DNA of 64,000 bases, taken from Bradyrhizobium sp. 1(2017). Its GTDB lineage: Bacteria; Pseudomonadota; Alphaproteobacteria; Rhizobiales; Xanthobacteraceae. A model generated the notes under the pieces. It did no database searches, was not told where the DNA came from, and saw nothing but the letters and a program-made list of their open reading frames with translations. The position numbers and the translations under genes are program-made. Numbering within the stretch: the stretch's first letter is position 1; each line of letters opens with the position of its first letter. Shown piece by piece: positions 1 to 7,054 of the stretch. The stretch lies in NCBI RefSeq assembly GCF_011602485.2, contig NZ_CP050022.2:4174001-4238000 (forward strand), read 5' to 3'.

Positions 1-293
1 TCACGGAGATCATTGAAGAGCTCACCGAGAAAGACGCCGGGACCTCGGCCGATTGCGCCATCATCCCGGACAAGTTCTCGCCCGTCGTCTTCGACGGCAA
101 GCTGCATTTGGGTATGTCGCGTCGGGAGGTCATCACGGCGCTGGGACCGCCGTCGAAGTCGGAAGCTGCCCGGATGGTGTATTCTCATGCCGGAAAGCTC
201 GCAGACGGTTTCGATGAGACCGCATGGCTCATTCTGCGGTTTCGTGAGGGAAAGCTCGCATCCATGCGCGGCAGCAAGACCACGACGAATTGA
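1..293 (+). CDS. Hypothetical protein, C-terminal part (5' end outside window)
   Basis: The frame is open from the first base (codons in phase with position 3) to TGA at 291-293, giving 96 residues with no start visible before the window edge. The stretch GMSRREVITALGPPSK resembles the GMT-x-x-EV-x-x-x-LG-x-P motif of SmpA/OmlA (BamE)-like small outer-membrane proteins. The similarity is short, so the family is only a suggestion. A start at TTG 108 would give only 61 residues and would cut off well-formed coding sequence. Confidence 0.5.
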   Translation, partial: TEIIEELTEKDAGTSADCAIIPDKFSPVVFDGKLHLGMSRREVITALGPPSKSEAARMVYSHAGKLADGFDETAWLILRFREGKLASMRGSKTTTN

Positions 294-520
294 GGTGGCC
301 GCTAGGCAGCGTTCATGCTTCACAGCGTGATGCGAGCGCGTCACGCCCGCTCCCGCACGATCCCCATCACCTACCCCAACTTCTCCACCACCTTCGGCGA
401 AAGCAAGCCAAGGGCACTTGGTCATCCACTGCCGACGACGGCTTCGGACGCGGCGCCGGGCGAGCGCAGCGGTCAAAACTGTGCTAAACAACGAAGCCCA
501 GCACCGTCGTCAAGGTTCAT
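294..520. other. Intergenic stretch without a supported gene
   Basis: Several overlapping short frames cross this stretch in all phases, but none has a convincing ribosome binding site or recognisable product. I see no strong hairpin or box. Confidence 0.5.
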
Positions 521-1315
521 ATGGAGCACCAAATGGCTTCCTCGCGGGACGACAGCATCGCGGAACGACAGATCGCGGAGGAGCTTTCGCTCCTGACGCG
601 CAAGGCGGAAGGCGTCCCCTCGGTGCAGCCGACCATGGAGACGTCTCGCGCCCAGCCGGCAATGAACCATCGATCGACGAAACAGCCCCGCGTGGCTGTC
701 GTCTGCTCTCTGTTGGCAGCATCCATCGCTGCTTGGTGGTGGTCGTCCTCTCATCCGGCGATGACGGTCCCCTCGGACCCTGCACCTCTGACGCAGCCGC
801 CCCGAGAAGCGGCGGCGCCGAAAGACGCAGCGCCGTCTGCAATCGCCCTGGTTTCCGACTTGACGCAGCAGCTCCAGTCGACGACGCGCGATCTCGTTGC
901 CTTGAGGCAAGAAGTCGAACTGCTCAAGTTCACGCGAGAGAGATTGGTCCACGACAATGAAAATGTCGCGCGCCAACTCAAGGCAAGCCAGGAAGAAATC
1001 GCACGCAACAACCGTGTCATCGACGACGTCAAAGCGATCCAGATCCAGATGGCGCGCGAAAACCAAACGCTCACCGATCGCCTCAACGCAAGCCAGGAGC
1101 AACTCGCCCGCGTCACGGCCGACGCCTCGGCGCCAAAGGAGATGATGCCTGAAATTACGAACGCGATCCCAGAACAGCCAAGGGTCATGCCTGAAATCCC
1201 ATTGCCGCGTCCGCGGCAGTCGGCCAATGTCGTCCAGGCGCCAAAGCCGGCGCCAGTTGCCAAGCCGCAAGCCACAAAACCGCAACCGTCGTTCGCGTGG
1301 CCATGGTCGCGCTAG
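521..1315 (+). CDS. Single-pass membrane protein with periplasmic coiled coil
   Basis: This is a 264-residue protein. A charged cytoplasmic head of about 55 residues is followed by one hydrophobic segment (about 57-75, containing AAWWW), a Pro/Ala linker, a heptad-rich segment (about 105-185, rich in Gln, Glu, Leu and Arg) predicted to form a coiled coil, and a Pro-rich tail. A second Met at residue 5 is an alternative start. It stands alone with more than 200 bp on its left. I do not recognise a named family. The architecture suggests a membrane-anchored spacer or scaffold, but no function can be assigned. Confidence 0.7.
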   Translation: MEHQMASSRDDSIAERQIAEELSLLTRKAEGVPSVQPTMETSRAQPAMNHRSTKQPRVAVVCSLLAASIAAWWWSSSHPAMTVPSDPAPLTQPPREAAAPKDAAPSAIALVSDLTQQLQSTTRDLVALRQEVELLKFTRERLVHDNENVARQLKASQEEIARNNRVIDDVKAIQIQMARENQTLTDRLNASQEQLARVTADASAPKEMMPEITNAIPEQPRVMPEIPLPRPRQSANVVQAPKPAPVAKPQATKPQPSFAWPWSR

Positions 1316-1370
1316 GGCCAGATCGTTACGGCGTCGCGTATTGAGATCGCATCGCTGACCGCGCTGCACC

Positions 1371-1688
1371 TTGTGCGGATCGCTCGACGCCGACGGCGCG
1401 TCCTCAGCACAGAGCATCAGCCGGCGTCTGTTGTGGCTCGCGATCGAATGGGGGCTGGAGCGAGCTCCGAAGGTCGGAAACGCGCCGAGCGACGAGCTGT
1501 GCGACTATTGCCGGAAGCACGGGATCAGCTTTGACTGGATGCTCTGCGGGGACCTAACGGGCCTCCAGGCCATGACGCACCGCCGGCTGGAGCGATACCG
1601 ATCTCGGGCCCGCCGGTTCGCCGGCGGGCCCTTTGGTGAAACCCGCGCCGCCGGGCACCCGTATCTCGCAGATGCCGGATATGGATAG
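1371..1688 (+). CDS. Hypothetical protein, probably N-truncated or partly decayed
   Basis: This frame of 105 residues starts at TTG immediately after an in-frame stop. Its middle contains CRKHGISFDWMLCGDL, a motif I recognise from the C-terminal end of rhizobial hypothetical/regulatory proteins (pattern H-x-[IV]-S-x-DW-[LM]-L-x-GDL). In those proteins the motif lies close to the end. Here the frame runs on through a perfect terminator-like hairpin (1606-1631), so the last 30 residues are probably not original coding sequence. A decayed copy is as likely as a functional gene. Confidence 0.4.
   Translation: MCGSLDADGASSAQSISRRLLWLAIEWGLERAPKVGNAPSDELCDYCRKHGISFDWMLCGDLTGLQAMTHRRLERYRSRARRFAGGPFGETRAAGHPYLADAGYG
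1606..1634 (+). terminator. Strong hairpin with TTCG loop and T run
   Basis: GGGCCCGCCGG (1606-1616), loop TTCG, and the exact complement 1621-1631 form an 11-bp perfect stem followed by TTT. This looks like an intrinsic terminator. It belongs to a hairpin family with core CCGCCGG repeated elsewhere in the first 9.3 kb. Confidence 0.65.
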
Positions 1689-1821
1689 CAATGAGCGGGC
1701 CGAACTTGCCAAGCAGTTGGAGGAGTGTTGCCGCAGATTGCGGCTGCTGACCGAAGCCCGCAGACAGGTTGAGGCACACTTTGCCGACCTAAGTCGGCGA
1801 CGAAGTGAACAGGGCGATTGA
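1672..1821 (+). CDS. Small hypothetical protein, helical
   Basis: A 49-residue product beginning MPDMDSNERAELAKQ. It is rich in Leu, Arg and Glu and is probably one long amphipathic helix. The frame is open back to 1633, but that extension crosses the hairpin region and reads Pro/Gly-rich, so the Met at 1672 (or 1681) is preferred. Small proteins with the pattern LAKQLEEC-x-RL are common in Bradyrhizobium genomes. Function unknown. Confidence 0.45.
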   Translation: MPDMDSNERAELAKQLEECCRRLRLLTEARRQVEAHFADLSRRRSEQGD

Positions 1822-2096
1822 GGTCGCCTCAGATCGCGATGCGCTTTCCGGAGAAGTGCCACGAACGGCGCAAATAGATGGGCTGAAAGAAGCGGACGCG
1901 CCCTCCTCCCGAAGCATTGTCACCGCTCACGAAATGTGCGCGCACTTACCAAATTGGCTAACCGTCGGATTTATATGGCGGTGGAAATCGTCACGGATAG
2001 GCATCGTTACCTTGGTCGGCTACCTCTCGGAAGCGGACACAGCGGCGCTTTAGCCCATGGTCAGCCATGGACCCATCAGCGGACATTGGCCGCTCC
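1822..2096. other. Intergenic stretch, no supported gene
   Basis: A frame of 82 codons (1805-2053, +) crosses this interval, but it lacks a good ribosome binding site and has no recognisable family. I list nothing here with confidence. Confidence 0.4.
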
Positions 2097-2363
2097 TCAG
2101 TCGCCCAGTTCGTTAGACCCCTTCGCCTGTTGGTCCAGCCTGTCCTCAAGCCAGGTCGAGATTGCGTTTGGCGGAATGACCTGTTTGGGCATGTGTGGAT
2201 TGAGGGTGCCCGCTATCACGACCAGTCCCTGATCGATCTTCTCTTTCGCAAACAGCTTGGCTTCCGTCTCCGTTTCAAAAGTCTTGGTCAGCCGAGGATG
2301 TCTTGGCTTTGGCAACACCCCTCTACTTTGCACCTCGAAAGTCACGTACCAACTGTGTCTCAT
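2097..2363 (-). CDS. Conserved hypothetical protein
   Basis: An 88-residue protein beginning MRHSWYVTFEV. The first half is a beta-rich segment (HSWYVTFEVQ, then RLTKTFETETEAKLFAKEKI) of a kind seen in small rhizobial proteins that look like compact alpha/beta domains. The second half has MPKQVIPPNAISTWLEDRL. The frame is open for 26 more codons upstream, but that part is Cys/His-rich and does not fit the family pattern, so the Met at 2363 is chosen. It ends close to the stop of the next gene on the same strand. Function unknown. Confidence 0.65.
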   Translation of the reverse strand: MRHSWYVTFEVQSRGVLPKPRHPRLTKTFETETEAKLFAKEKIDQGLVVIAGTLNPHMPKQVIPPNAISTWLEDRLDQQAKGSNELGD

Positions 2364-2437
2364 CGATTGCTCAACATGCAGCGGGTCGCAAAGTTGCCTA
2401 GCCGGAAAATGCTCCGTTCGTGAGCCGCAACACGGCA

Positions 2438-2698
2438 TCACCGGCGCACTCCAACTCGATTAACACCCCCGTTTAAGTTGCCACCCGCGTTATGACGGAC
2501 CGCAGCGCGCGCCACCGGACGAGGCCTGAGTACCACACCAGCCCGCGCGACGCAGCCCGCTGGGTAGCCAACGTATGTGCAGTAGATCACCGCGTGAGCC
2601 GGTGCCGGGCTGAGAGAGAGACCTCCGAGCCCCAGCAGAACGCTGGCCGCAAGCCCTAGAGCTGTTCTCGATCCAATCGATAGACGCTTCCCGTTCAT
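2438..2698 (-). CDS. Small secreted protein
   Basis: The product has 86 residues with a clear Sec signal peptide: basic start MNGKRLSIGSR, hydrophobic LGLAASVLLGLGG, and cleavage expected after APAHA (about residue 36). The mature part is short, has two Cys and is rich in Arg, Val and Gly. A strong Shine-Dalgarno (GGGAGGA) precedes ATG 2698. A perfect FixK/FNR box lies about 87 bp upstream, suggesting induction at low oxygen. No enzymatic motif is visible. Confidence 0.7.
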   Translation of the reverse strand: MNGKRLSIGSRTALGLAASVLLGLGGLSLSPAPAHAVIYCTYVGYPAGCVARAGVVLRPRPVARAAVRHNAGGNLNGGVNRVGVRR

Positions 2699-2784
2699 GG
2701 CAATCCTCCCGCAGTTGCGAACTGAAAGGCGACTGAAGTCGCCTTTGTGTTGCTGACATTGCGTGAGCGTCGGGAAAAGTTGGC

Positions 2785-2798
2785 TTGATCTGAATCAA
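2785..2798. promoter_or_regulatory. FixK/FNR-type box TTGATCTGAATCAA
   Basis: A perfect TTGA-N6-TCAA palindrome 87 bp upstream of the secreted-protein gene on the minus strand and 171 bp upstream of the plus-strand gene at 2969. This spacing fits activation of the minus-strand gene. Confidence 0.65.
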
Positions 2799-2968
2799 CG
2801 GCGGATATGAAAGTCAAGTGATCGGTATCGCGGTACACCCCCAAGGTGAATGTCGCTCCGAACGGCAGACATACCGTAGCGATGCGCGCATCCATGACAT
2901 AGATCAAGCTGAAGGCCGCAAAGCGAATAGACTTTTTGAAGGTGGGCAGTCCAGCAAAGGAGGCAGTC

Positions 2969-3247
2969 ATGATTTCCCGACGGAAGCTTCTTTCTTCTTT
3001 GAGCTTGGCGACTGCAATAGCCGCGCTCCCGAGCATGCTGATAGTGCCCGACGCGGAGGCGCAGACCGCTGGCATGGAAAGGCGCCAAGATCGGCGTGAG
3101 GGGCGCCACGAGCGCCGAGAAAACCGTCGTGACGCGCGCCAAGTGCGCCGCGAGGGTCGCCGTGACGCGCGCGAAGTGCGGCGAGGAGGCACACCGGGGA
3201 CGGCAGATACGACTGCGCCGGGAGTTACGACGGGAACAGCTAAGTAG
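2969..3247 (+). CDS. Secreted Arg-rich repeat protein
   Basis: A 92-residue protein. The start at 2969 is fixed by the strong ribosome binding site AAAGGAGG 6 bp upstream; an earlier Met (2936) has none. Signal peptide: MISRRKLLSSLSLATAIAALP, with cleavage near DAEA/Q (RR after the start is compatible with Tat). The mature part is a run of degenerate heptads such as RREGRRDA and HERRENRRDA, giving a highly basic, probably helical protein with a Thr/Gly/Ala tail. Similar basic repeats occur in small periplasmic proteins of this group. Function unknown. Confidence 0.65.
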   Translation: MISRRKLLSSLSLATAIAALPSMLIVPDAEAQTAGMERRQDRREGRHERRENRRDARQVRREGRRDAREVRRGGTPGTADTTAPGVTTGTAK

Positions 3248-3544
3248 CTGAGCGTCATGGACCACTAGGTCATCATCTCGCTCGCAGTCCCGGCGCAGCT
3301 TCTGGAGTAGTCGCGTGCATGATGGTCGAGACGCGTGGCACGCTGCATCCTTCTGCCCAGCGGGCCGCGCGCTCCGTCGTGAACCTTTCGGCGCGCGCCC
3401 GCGCGGTCGTTGGGGGCCTTTGGACCGTGTGGAAAGAGCGGGGACCGCGCGACCGCGACACTTGTTTCCGCTGACTCCTTGCGCACGGTTGTGTGCATAG
3501 CTCCTCGAGTCACAGCTTGAAGTCACCAGGCAGGGTCAACGAAC
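3248..3544. other. Intergenic stretch, no supported gene
   Basis: Overlapping short frames occur on both strands (for example 3265-3513 minus), but none has a recognisable product or credible ribosome binding site. It may be decayed coding sequence. Confidence 0.4.
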
Positions 3545-3558
3545 TTGATCTTTGTCAA
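3545..3558. promoter_or_regulatory. FixK/FNR-type box TTGATCTTTGTCAA
   Basis: A perfect TTGA-N6-TCAA box centred about 84 bp upstream of the start of the secreted protein at 3635. The spacing is like that seen for the other boxes in this window. Confidence 0.65.
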
Positions 3559-3634
3559 TGTCGGCATCAACCGACTGGCGTCCTTAGACTGGCCTTCCTT
3601 ATGCAAAGGGGGGCGACAGCATGGGAGCAAAACG

Positions 3635-4033
3635 ATGAAGCAGACGGCTTTCAGAAATTTTGCAATTGCAACTTCGACTATCGCTTTTGCGGCACTGTTC
3701 ACCGTTGATTGGTCTGAGCAACGCGGGATCTCGCTGTCAATTGAGAGTGCCCAAGCGAGGCGACTCTATGTCAGCCCGTATCCCTATAATCGCTACATAC
3801 CCGATCAGACCGGTCTGCCCTGGTACGCAGTGCGGGCCTACTACGCTGGCGGCCCCTGGTGTGGGGTCGGCGGCAGGACCGGGTACGGGTACGGCACGAC
3901 GGTTGGAGTCTTTGGACGTGCTTCCTATACCTGCTACGACGGTTGGGATAGCTATGCGAAACTCAACGGCATAGGTTGCACGCCCGGCAACCTGATCAAG
4001 GGCGGTGACGGCATCATGTACGTCTGCCAGTAA
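3635..4033 (+). CDS. Secreted protein, tandem paralogue 1
   Basis: The product has 132 residues. Met 3635 begins the signal-peptide-like segment MKQTAFRNFAIATSTIAFAA. The N-terminal signature (WSEQRGISLSIESAQAR) and the C-terminal signature (GCTPGNLIKGGDGIMYVC) recur in the gene at 4279. The middle is rich in Tyr and Gly with four further Cys. The last two Cys probably pair, because they are lost together in the degenerate copy at 4870. A FixK box lies upstream and a strong terminator downstream, so it is probably monocistronic. Function unknown. Confidence 0.7.
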   Translation: MKQTAFRNFAIATSTIAFAALFTVDWSEQRGISLSIESAQARRLYVSPYPYNRYIPDQTGLPWYAVRAYYAGGPWCGVGGRTGYGYGTTVGVFGRASYTCYDGWDSYAKLNGIGCTPGNLIKGGDGIMYVCQ

Positions 4034-4050
4034 GCACGCGGACCACGAGG

Positions 4051-4076
4051 AGAGGCGGCGCAATCGCCGCCTCTTT
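4051..4076 (+). terminator. Intrinsic terminator
   Basis: AGAGGCGGCG (4051-4060), loop CAAT, and CGCCGCCTCT (4065-4074) form a 10-bp perfect stem running into TTT, 18 bp after the stop of the gene at 3635. Confidence 0.8.
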
Positions 4077-4202
4077 CAATTTGAAAACGCTGCCCGTTCT
4101 TGCCGTGACGAGCTCGTTGGTTCGACCAGCACCATCGAAGAGACCTCGTTGGCAGCGTCAGAGTCTCTGCCTCATCCGATCTCGCAAGCCCCTCGTCTAT
4201 CC

Positions 4203-4216
4203 TTGATCTAGCGCAA
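4203..4216. promoter_or_regulatory. FixK2-type box TTGATCTAGCGCAA
   Basis: Matches the Bradyrhizobium FixK2 consensus TTG(A/C)-N6-(T/G)CAA and lies 63 bp before the start at 4279. The paralogue at 3635 has a box in the same relative place. Confidence 0.5.
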
Positions 4217-4278
4217 TGCCACCCGGCGGTGAGGCGGCATTTTTCCAGCATGGGGCAAGCCAGTAGTGGAGCAAGTTC

Positions 4279-4794
4279 ATGAGACAGACGCATCTGACAA
4301 AACTTGCAATTGCGGGCTCAACTGTCGCATGCGCGACACTGTTCTCGTTTAGCTGGTCTGAACAACGCGGCGTCTCTTTGTCCGTGGAGAATGCCCAAGC
4401 GCGGGTTGGTCGGCCACTGACCCCAGTGAGCGTTGCAGGTGTTGCTCGCCGGCAGGATCGGCGGGCTGCGTACGGGTATGGAGCCGGCGTCGTCGGTGCT
4501 GGCGTCGCCGGCGCGGCCGCCGTGGGAACGGCTGCTGCCGTGGCGGCCACATCCCCCAACTGGGGATGGGGAGTCGGCTATGGAGTTACGGGCGTGAGTC
4601 CCTACAGAGGTGGGCCTTCCTACACAGGCGCCGGCAACTATGGATATACGGGCGGAGCCATGGCAGCTAATGCCTACTATCCTGCGTCCACAGCCAGCGA
4701 CAGCAGTGGCTGGTACATAACTCCCGCCGGCATGGCCTGCACATCGGGGACTTTGGTCAGAGGCGCTAACGGCATGCCGTTCCGCTGCCCGTAA
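4279..4794 (+). CDS. Secreted Gly/Ala-rich protein, tandem paralogue 2
   Basis: The product has 171 residues. The N-terminus MRQTHLTKLAIAGSTVACATLF is a signal-like segment, followed by WSEQRGVSLSVENAQAR, nearly identical to paralogue 1. The C-terminus CTSGTLVRGANGMPFRC matches paralogue 1. Between them lies a different centre: a Gly/Ala/Val stretch (about residues 70-92, long enough to cross a membrane) and Tyr/Gly/Ser-rich sequence. Conserved ends with an unrelated centre suggest domain replacement after tandem duplication. Function unknown. Confidence 0.7.
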   Translation: MRQTHLTKLAIAGSTVACATLFSFSWSEQRGVSLSVENAQARVGRPLTPVSVAGVARRQDRRAAYGYGAGVVGAGVAGAAAVGTAAAVAATSPNWGWGVGYGVTGVSPYRGGPSYTGAGNYGYTGGAMAANAYYPASTASDSSGWYITPAGMACTSGTLVRGANGMPFRCP

Positions 4795-4869
4795 GACAAA
4801 GCGCGTAAAGCGGACATGGACTTCGGCCCGTCAGGGTATCAGCGACGTTACTGCACCCCGATCTAAAGG

Positions 4870-4965
4870 GTCGCGCGAACAAGTGATGGTGCGCAAGGCA
4901 ACGGAATTGGTTCCATGCCCGGCACACGGATCAAGGGCGACGACGGAACCATGCACGTTAGTCAG
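4870..4965 (+). pseudogene. Degenerate third copy of the 3635/4279 family
   Basis: Reading from 4870 in phase with GGC 4897 gives GNGIGSMPGTRIKGDDGTMHVSQ, aligning residue for residue with the C-terminus of paralogue 1 (LNGIGCTPGNLIKGGDGIMYVCQ, written here in part). Both Cys have become Ser or another residue and the stop is lost. No start codon or signal peptide precedes it, and TAA at 4864-4866 closes the frame upstream. A terminator-like hairpin (4987-5011) stands where paralogue 1 has its terminator. This is a remnant of a third tandem gene. Confidence 0.6.
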
Positions 4966-4986
4966 CAAGGAAACGCACAGCGACTA

Positions 4987-5011
4987 GGAGGCGGTCCAAA
5001 CGGCCGCCTCC
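4987..5011 (+). terminator. Terminator-like hairpin after the degenerate copy
   Basis: GGAGGCGG (4987-4994) pairs with CCGCCTCC (5004-5011) over a 9-base loop. Position and sequence parallel the terminator at 4051-4076, but the T run is missing. Confidence 0.5.
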
Positions 5012-5361
5012 AGATCACACTCTTTCTGGTCCTGCATGCGGATTGATGTTGCCTGCGGAGCGAGCGCGCGAGCATCAGTGCGCGCGCTTGGCGTTCCCTC
5101 AGAAAAATACACAACAGGCGTGCTCTGATCGTTCGCCACAGAAAGGGGCAAACTCCCTGTGATCGCGCTCATCATCGCAACAAGAACCAGACTTCGCTCG
5201 GCAGCTTGCTCAGCGAAGTTCTGTTCAACACCGAAGAACGGATAGTAGGCTCAATACCGCTGACATCGGCGAGACGGAAACATCATCCGCAATCTGGGTT
5301 GAAACAGTTCAGCATTTTGCCCCACTCACCAGCACAGCTGACCATTTGGCGTAAAAACTTC
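5012..5361. other. Intergenic stretch, no supported gene
   Basis: A minus-strand frame (start 5175) reads through a hydrophobic stretch that could once have been a signal peptide, but no ribosome binding site or upstream start fits it. Nothing else is recognisable. Confidence 0.4.
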
Positions 5362-5586
5362 TTAAGCCAAAATCACAGGCGCCTTCGCAGTTGGAAGTTG
5401 ATCCCACGTTCGCCCGTCTAACACCCGACCGGTTTGCTTCTTTTGCACTCCAGACCACTGCCTAAAGTGGAAGGCAACGCCCGCGTCTACGCATTGATCC
5501 CGAATAGATCGTACCCAATCGGGGTCCATCGGGCGCGCGGGGGGCGGACTGTGCTGTCCAGAGAGGTGTAGACCCCCAGTCCCCAC
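5362..5586 (-). pseudogene. C-terminal fragment of a phage Gp37/Gp68 (DUF5131)-type protein
   Basis: The frame encodes ARPMDPDWVRSIRDQCVDAG followed by VAFHFRQW and, near the end, GRVLDGRTWDQLP. These match the conserved C-terminal third of the Gp37/Gp68 (DUF5131) family (RPM-x-PDW-x-RSLRDQC, F-x-FKQWG, GR-x-LDGRTWD-x-P). Family members are well over 200 residues. Here the N-terminal two thirds are absent and the linker between QW and GR is shortened. This is a phage-derived gene remnant. Confidence 0.6.
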
Positions 5587-5690
5587 CTCTTAAAAGCGTC
5601 CGACCCGTCTCACTGGCGGGTTGCTACCCCCCGGCTGCCTCGTCCGACACGGGGCATGGCTGTAGCAGGCCAAACCAGTGAGCAAGAACC

Positions 5691-5888
5691 ATGAAAAACA
5701 GTGCCCAAAAGGCTCTTAGGGACCCTCAGGAATCCTTTGCCGCGCTCGCGGTCGCCCTACCCTCCCATTGGCATCAGGCCGTCATACGGCTCGCCAAAGC
5801 CACCGAGCGGGTGGAAAGGCGATGGATGAGATGGGCTTTGCAAGACCCCGATGACCTTCCAGCGCAAGATGCGCCAGATGGTCGATGA
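5691..5888 (+). CDS. Small hypothetical protein
   Basis: A 65-residue product beginning MKNSAQKALRD. It has amphipathic helical character (HQAVIRLAKATERVERRW) and an acidic/Pro end. It overlaps the start of the broken acidic gene at 5851 by 38 bp in another frame. The ribosome binding site is weak. It could be real or chance coding next to decayed sequence. Confidence 0.35.
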   Translation: MKNSAQKALRDPQESFAALAVALPSHWHQAVIRLAKATERVERRWMRWALQDPDDLPAQDAPDGR

Positions 5889-6126
5889 CCTGCTGGTCCT
5901 GCTCGACGGCCAGGATGATCCAGACCTCGAGCCCACGGCCGGCGGCTCCTGCGACGACGAATACGAGCCGGAGGAGACCGAGCCGTCCCTGGGCAGCTTC
6001 GATCGCATCGTCAACCAGGAGCATGCTTGACGCGGCGCCTACTCCGCCCACCTTGAGCAGGACGACTGCGACCGCGAGGAGGACGATCCGGACGAGGTGA
6101 AGCAGCAGCCGCTGGTGATGGCATGA
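5851..6126 (+). pseudogene. Acidic small protein interrupted by an in-frame TGA
   Basis: Codons from ATG 5851 read MTFQRKMRQMVDDLLVLLDG, an acidic stretch, then EPSLGSFDRIVNQEHA and TGA (6028-6030). The same frame continues at once as RGAYSAHLEQDDCDREEDDP and ends in TGA at 6124-6126. That second stop overlaps the ATG of the next gene in an ATGA junction. Acidic Bradyrhizobium proteins with EPSLGSFDR followed by Trp are known to me, so the internal TGA most simply replaces a TGG (Trp) codon. The 59-residue upstream part may still be made. Confidence 0.6.
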
Positions 6127-6311
6127 AGGAAAATTCTTCGCACCGCCGCCACGCCATCCAGCTTGCCAGCCAACTACCGGACGGGACCGAGGACGCCATG
6201 ATCATTCTGCGCCTAATGACGCAGCTTGTTACTGACTTCCTCGACGCTCCCGAGCCGGCGCAGAAAACAGCCCCTGTGGTCGTGCGGATCGGAGGCAACG
6301 AATGCGCCTGA
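6123..6311 (+). CDS. Small conserved hypothetical protein
   Basis: A 62-residue product beginning MKENSSHRRHAIQLASQLPD, with a Leu-rich amphipathic centre (IILRLMTQLVTDFL). The start ATG overlaps the stop of the acidic frame (ATGA), implying translational coupling before that gene was interrupted. It overlaps the following small gene by 10 bp. Function unknown. Confidence 0.5.
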   Translation: MKENSSHRRHAIQLASQLPDGTEDAMIILRLMTQLVTDFLDAPEPAQKTAPVVVRIGGNECA

Positions 6312-6430
6312 GCCGTCTTTTGCTTAGCCGGGTCTGCTTCAAGCTGAGCCTTGGTCTTGCAATGGCCGGTACGGCTATCAGCGGGCTTGATCGCTTCGCG
6401 GCGCCATCGTTCCCGCTGTACCACTACTGA
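6302..6430 (+). CDS. Small hydrophobic protein (42 residues)
   Basis: ATG 6302 is preceded at ideal spacing by GGAGG (6291-6295), which lies inside the end of the preceding gene. The product begins MRLSRLLLSRVCFKLSLGLA, has a hydrophobic core (LSLGLAMAGTAISG) and ends FAAPSFPLYHY. It is probably membrane-associated or exported. A GC-rich hairpin follows the stop by 10 bp. Together with 5851 and 6123 it looks like a three-gene small-protein operon. Confidence 0.45.
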   Translation: MRLSRLLLSRVCFKLSLGLAMAGTAISGLDRFAAPSFPLYHY

Positions 6431-6440
6431 CGACCGAGGC

Positions 6441-6460
6441 CCGCCGGTTCACGCTGGCGG
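6441..6460 (+). terminator. GC-rich hairpin (CCGCCGG family)
   Basis: CCGCCGG (6441-6447), loop TTCACG, CTGGCGG (6454-6460): a 7-bp stem with one G-T pair just after a small gene. It has no T run. It is a member of the repeated hairpin family in this region. Confidence 0.5.
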
Positions 6461-6826
6461 CTGTCCTACTAGTCTCGAAATAGAACGCTGCCGGGCTCGA
6501 AATATATGTCCCGGCAGCGTTTCATTCTCAAACTGAGCGCTGAAATCCCAGTTGGTTTCGACTTTGCAATGGCCATGCCACAGGTTTGTGACACGCGCCC
6601 GCCGGTTCACGCTGGCGGGCCTTTACCAACGAAAAGCCCCAGCCGCTGTCTAGAACGGTTGAGGCTAGTCAATGTTACTGCAAGCGTCAGCTTAACGGGA
6701 TCAGCTCTCATCGGTTCCTAATGGAATCAAGTCCGCTATCCGGTAGTTTTTAAGCATGGTGGCAAACATCGGTGATGAGAACGCCCGATTGCGCTCCCGC
6801 CTTCCTCTCACGGAAAGGAGCGCGCC
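6461..6826. other. Gene-poor stretch with a second hairpin
   Basis: A frame from ATG 6506 begins MSRQRFILKLS and runs through the hairpin at 6597-6620. Its first part faintly resembles the small protein at 6302 (KLS, then FAMA versus LAMA), so it may be a decayed copy. No other gene is supported. Confidence 0.4.
6597..6620 (+). terminator. GC-rich hairpin (CCGCCGG family)
   Basis: GCCCGCCGG (6597-6605), loop TTCACG, CTGGCGGGC (6612-6620): a 9-bp stem followed by CTTTA. It is nearly identical to the hairpin at 6441 and resembles a terminator. Confidence 0.55.
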
Positions 6827-7029
6827 ATGATGAAGCGTCGGCGCCGTTTCAAGCAAACGCTGTTGTTGGAAGACCGTCTGACCGCAGAGGCCGTCCGCTT
6901 GCGTGAAAAGGCTCAGGAAGCGCCCCCAGGTTCGAGCGAGAACAGTTGCTACGGCGGGCGCGTCAATGCGAAACCGGCTCGCACATGAGCGAATGGCTGC
7001 GCTCGGCCGGCTTGCAGCCGCCAAAGTAG
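6827..7029 (+). pseudogene. Small basic hypothetical protein, frameshifted
   Basis: A good ribosome binding site (GGAAAGGAG) precedes ATGATG at 6827. The first frame reads MMKRRRRFKQTLLLEDRLTA and REKAQEAPPG. A shift of one missing base around 6933-6940 then restores EREQLLRRARQCETGSHMSE and WLRSAGLQPPK before TAG 7027-7029. Both halves fit a small rhizobial family (KRR-x-RFKQT, PPG-x-ER-x-LLR-x-ARQ, GLQPPK). The unshifted frame would instead end in unrelated sequence. A one-base deletion has broken the gene unless it is a sequencing error. Confidence 0.6.
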
Positions 7030-7054
7030 GACTACAACCGCACAACCGGATAAA

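Noticed and set aside
1805..2053. Plus-strand frame of 82 codons
   Set aside because: No ribosome binding site and no family similarity I can name.
3265..3513. Minus-strand frame of 82 codons
   Set aside because: Arg/Ala/Pro-rich with no recognisable pattern; other frames here are equally long.
4984..5175. Minus-strand frame with a hydrophobic stretch resembling a signal peptide
   Set aside because: The hydrophobic part begins upstream of the only Met and no start or ribosome binding site fits; the 3' half overlaps the relic terminator.
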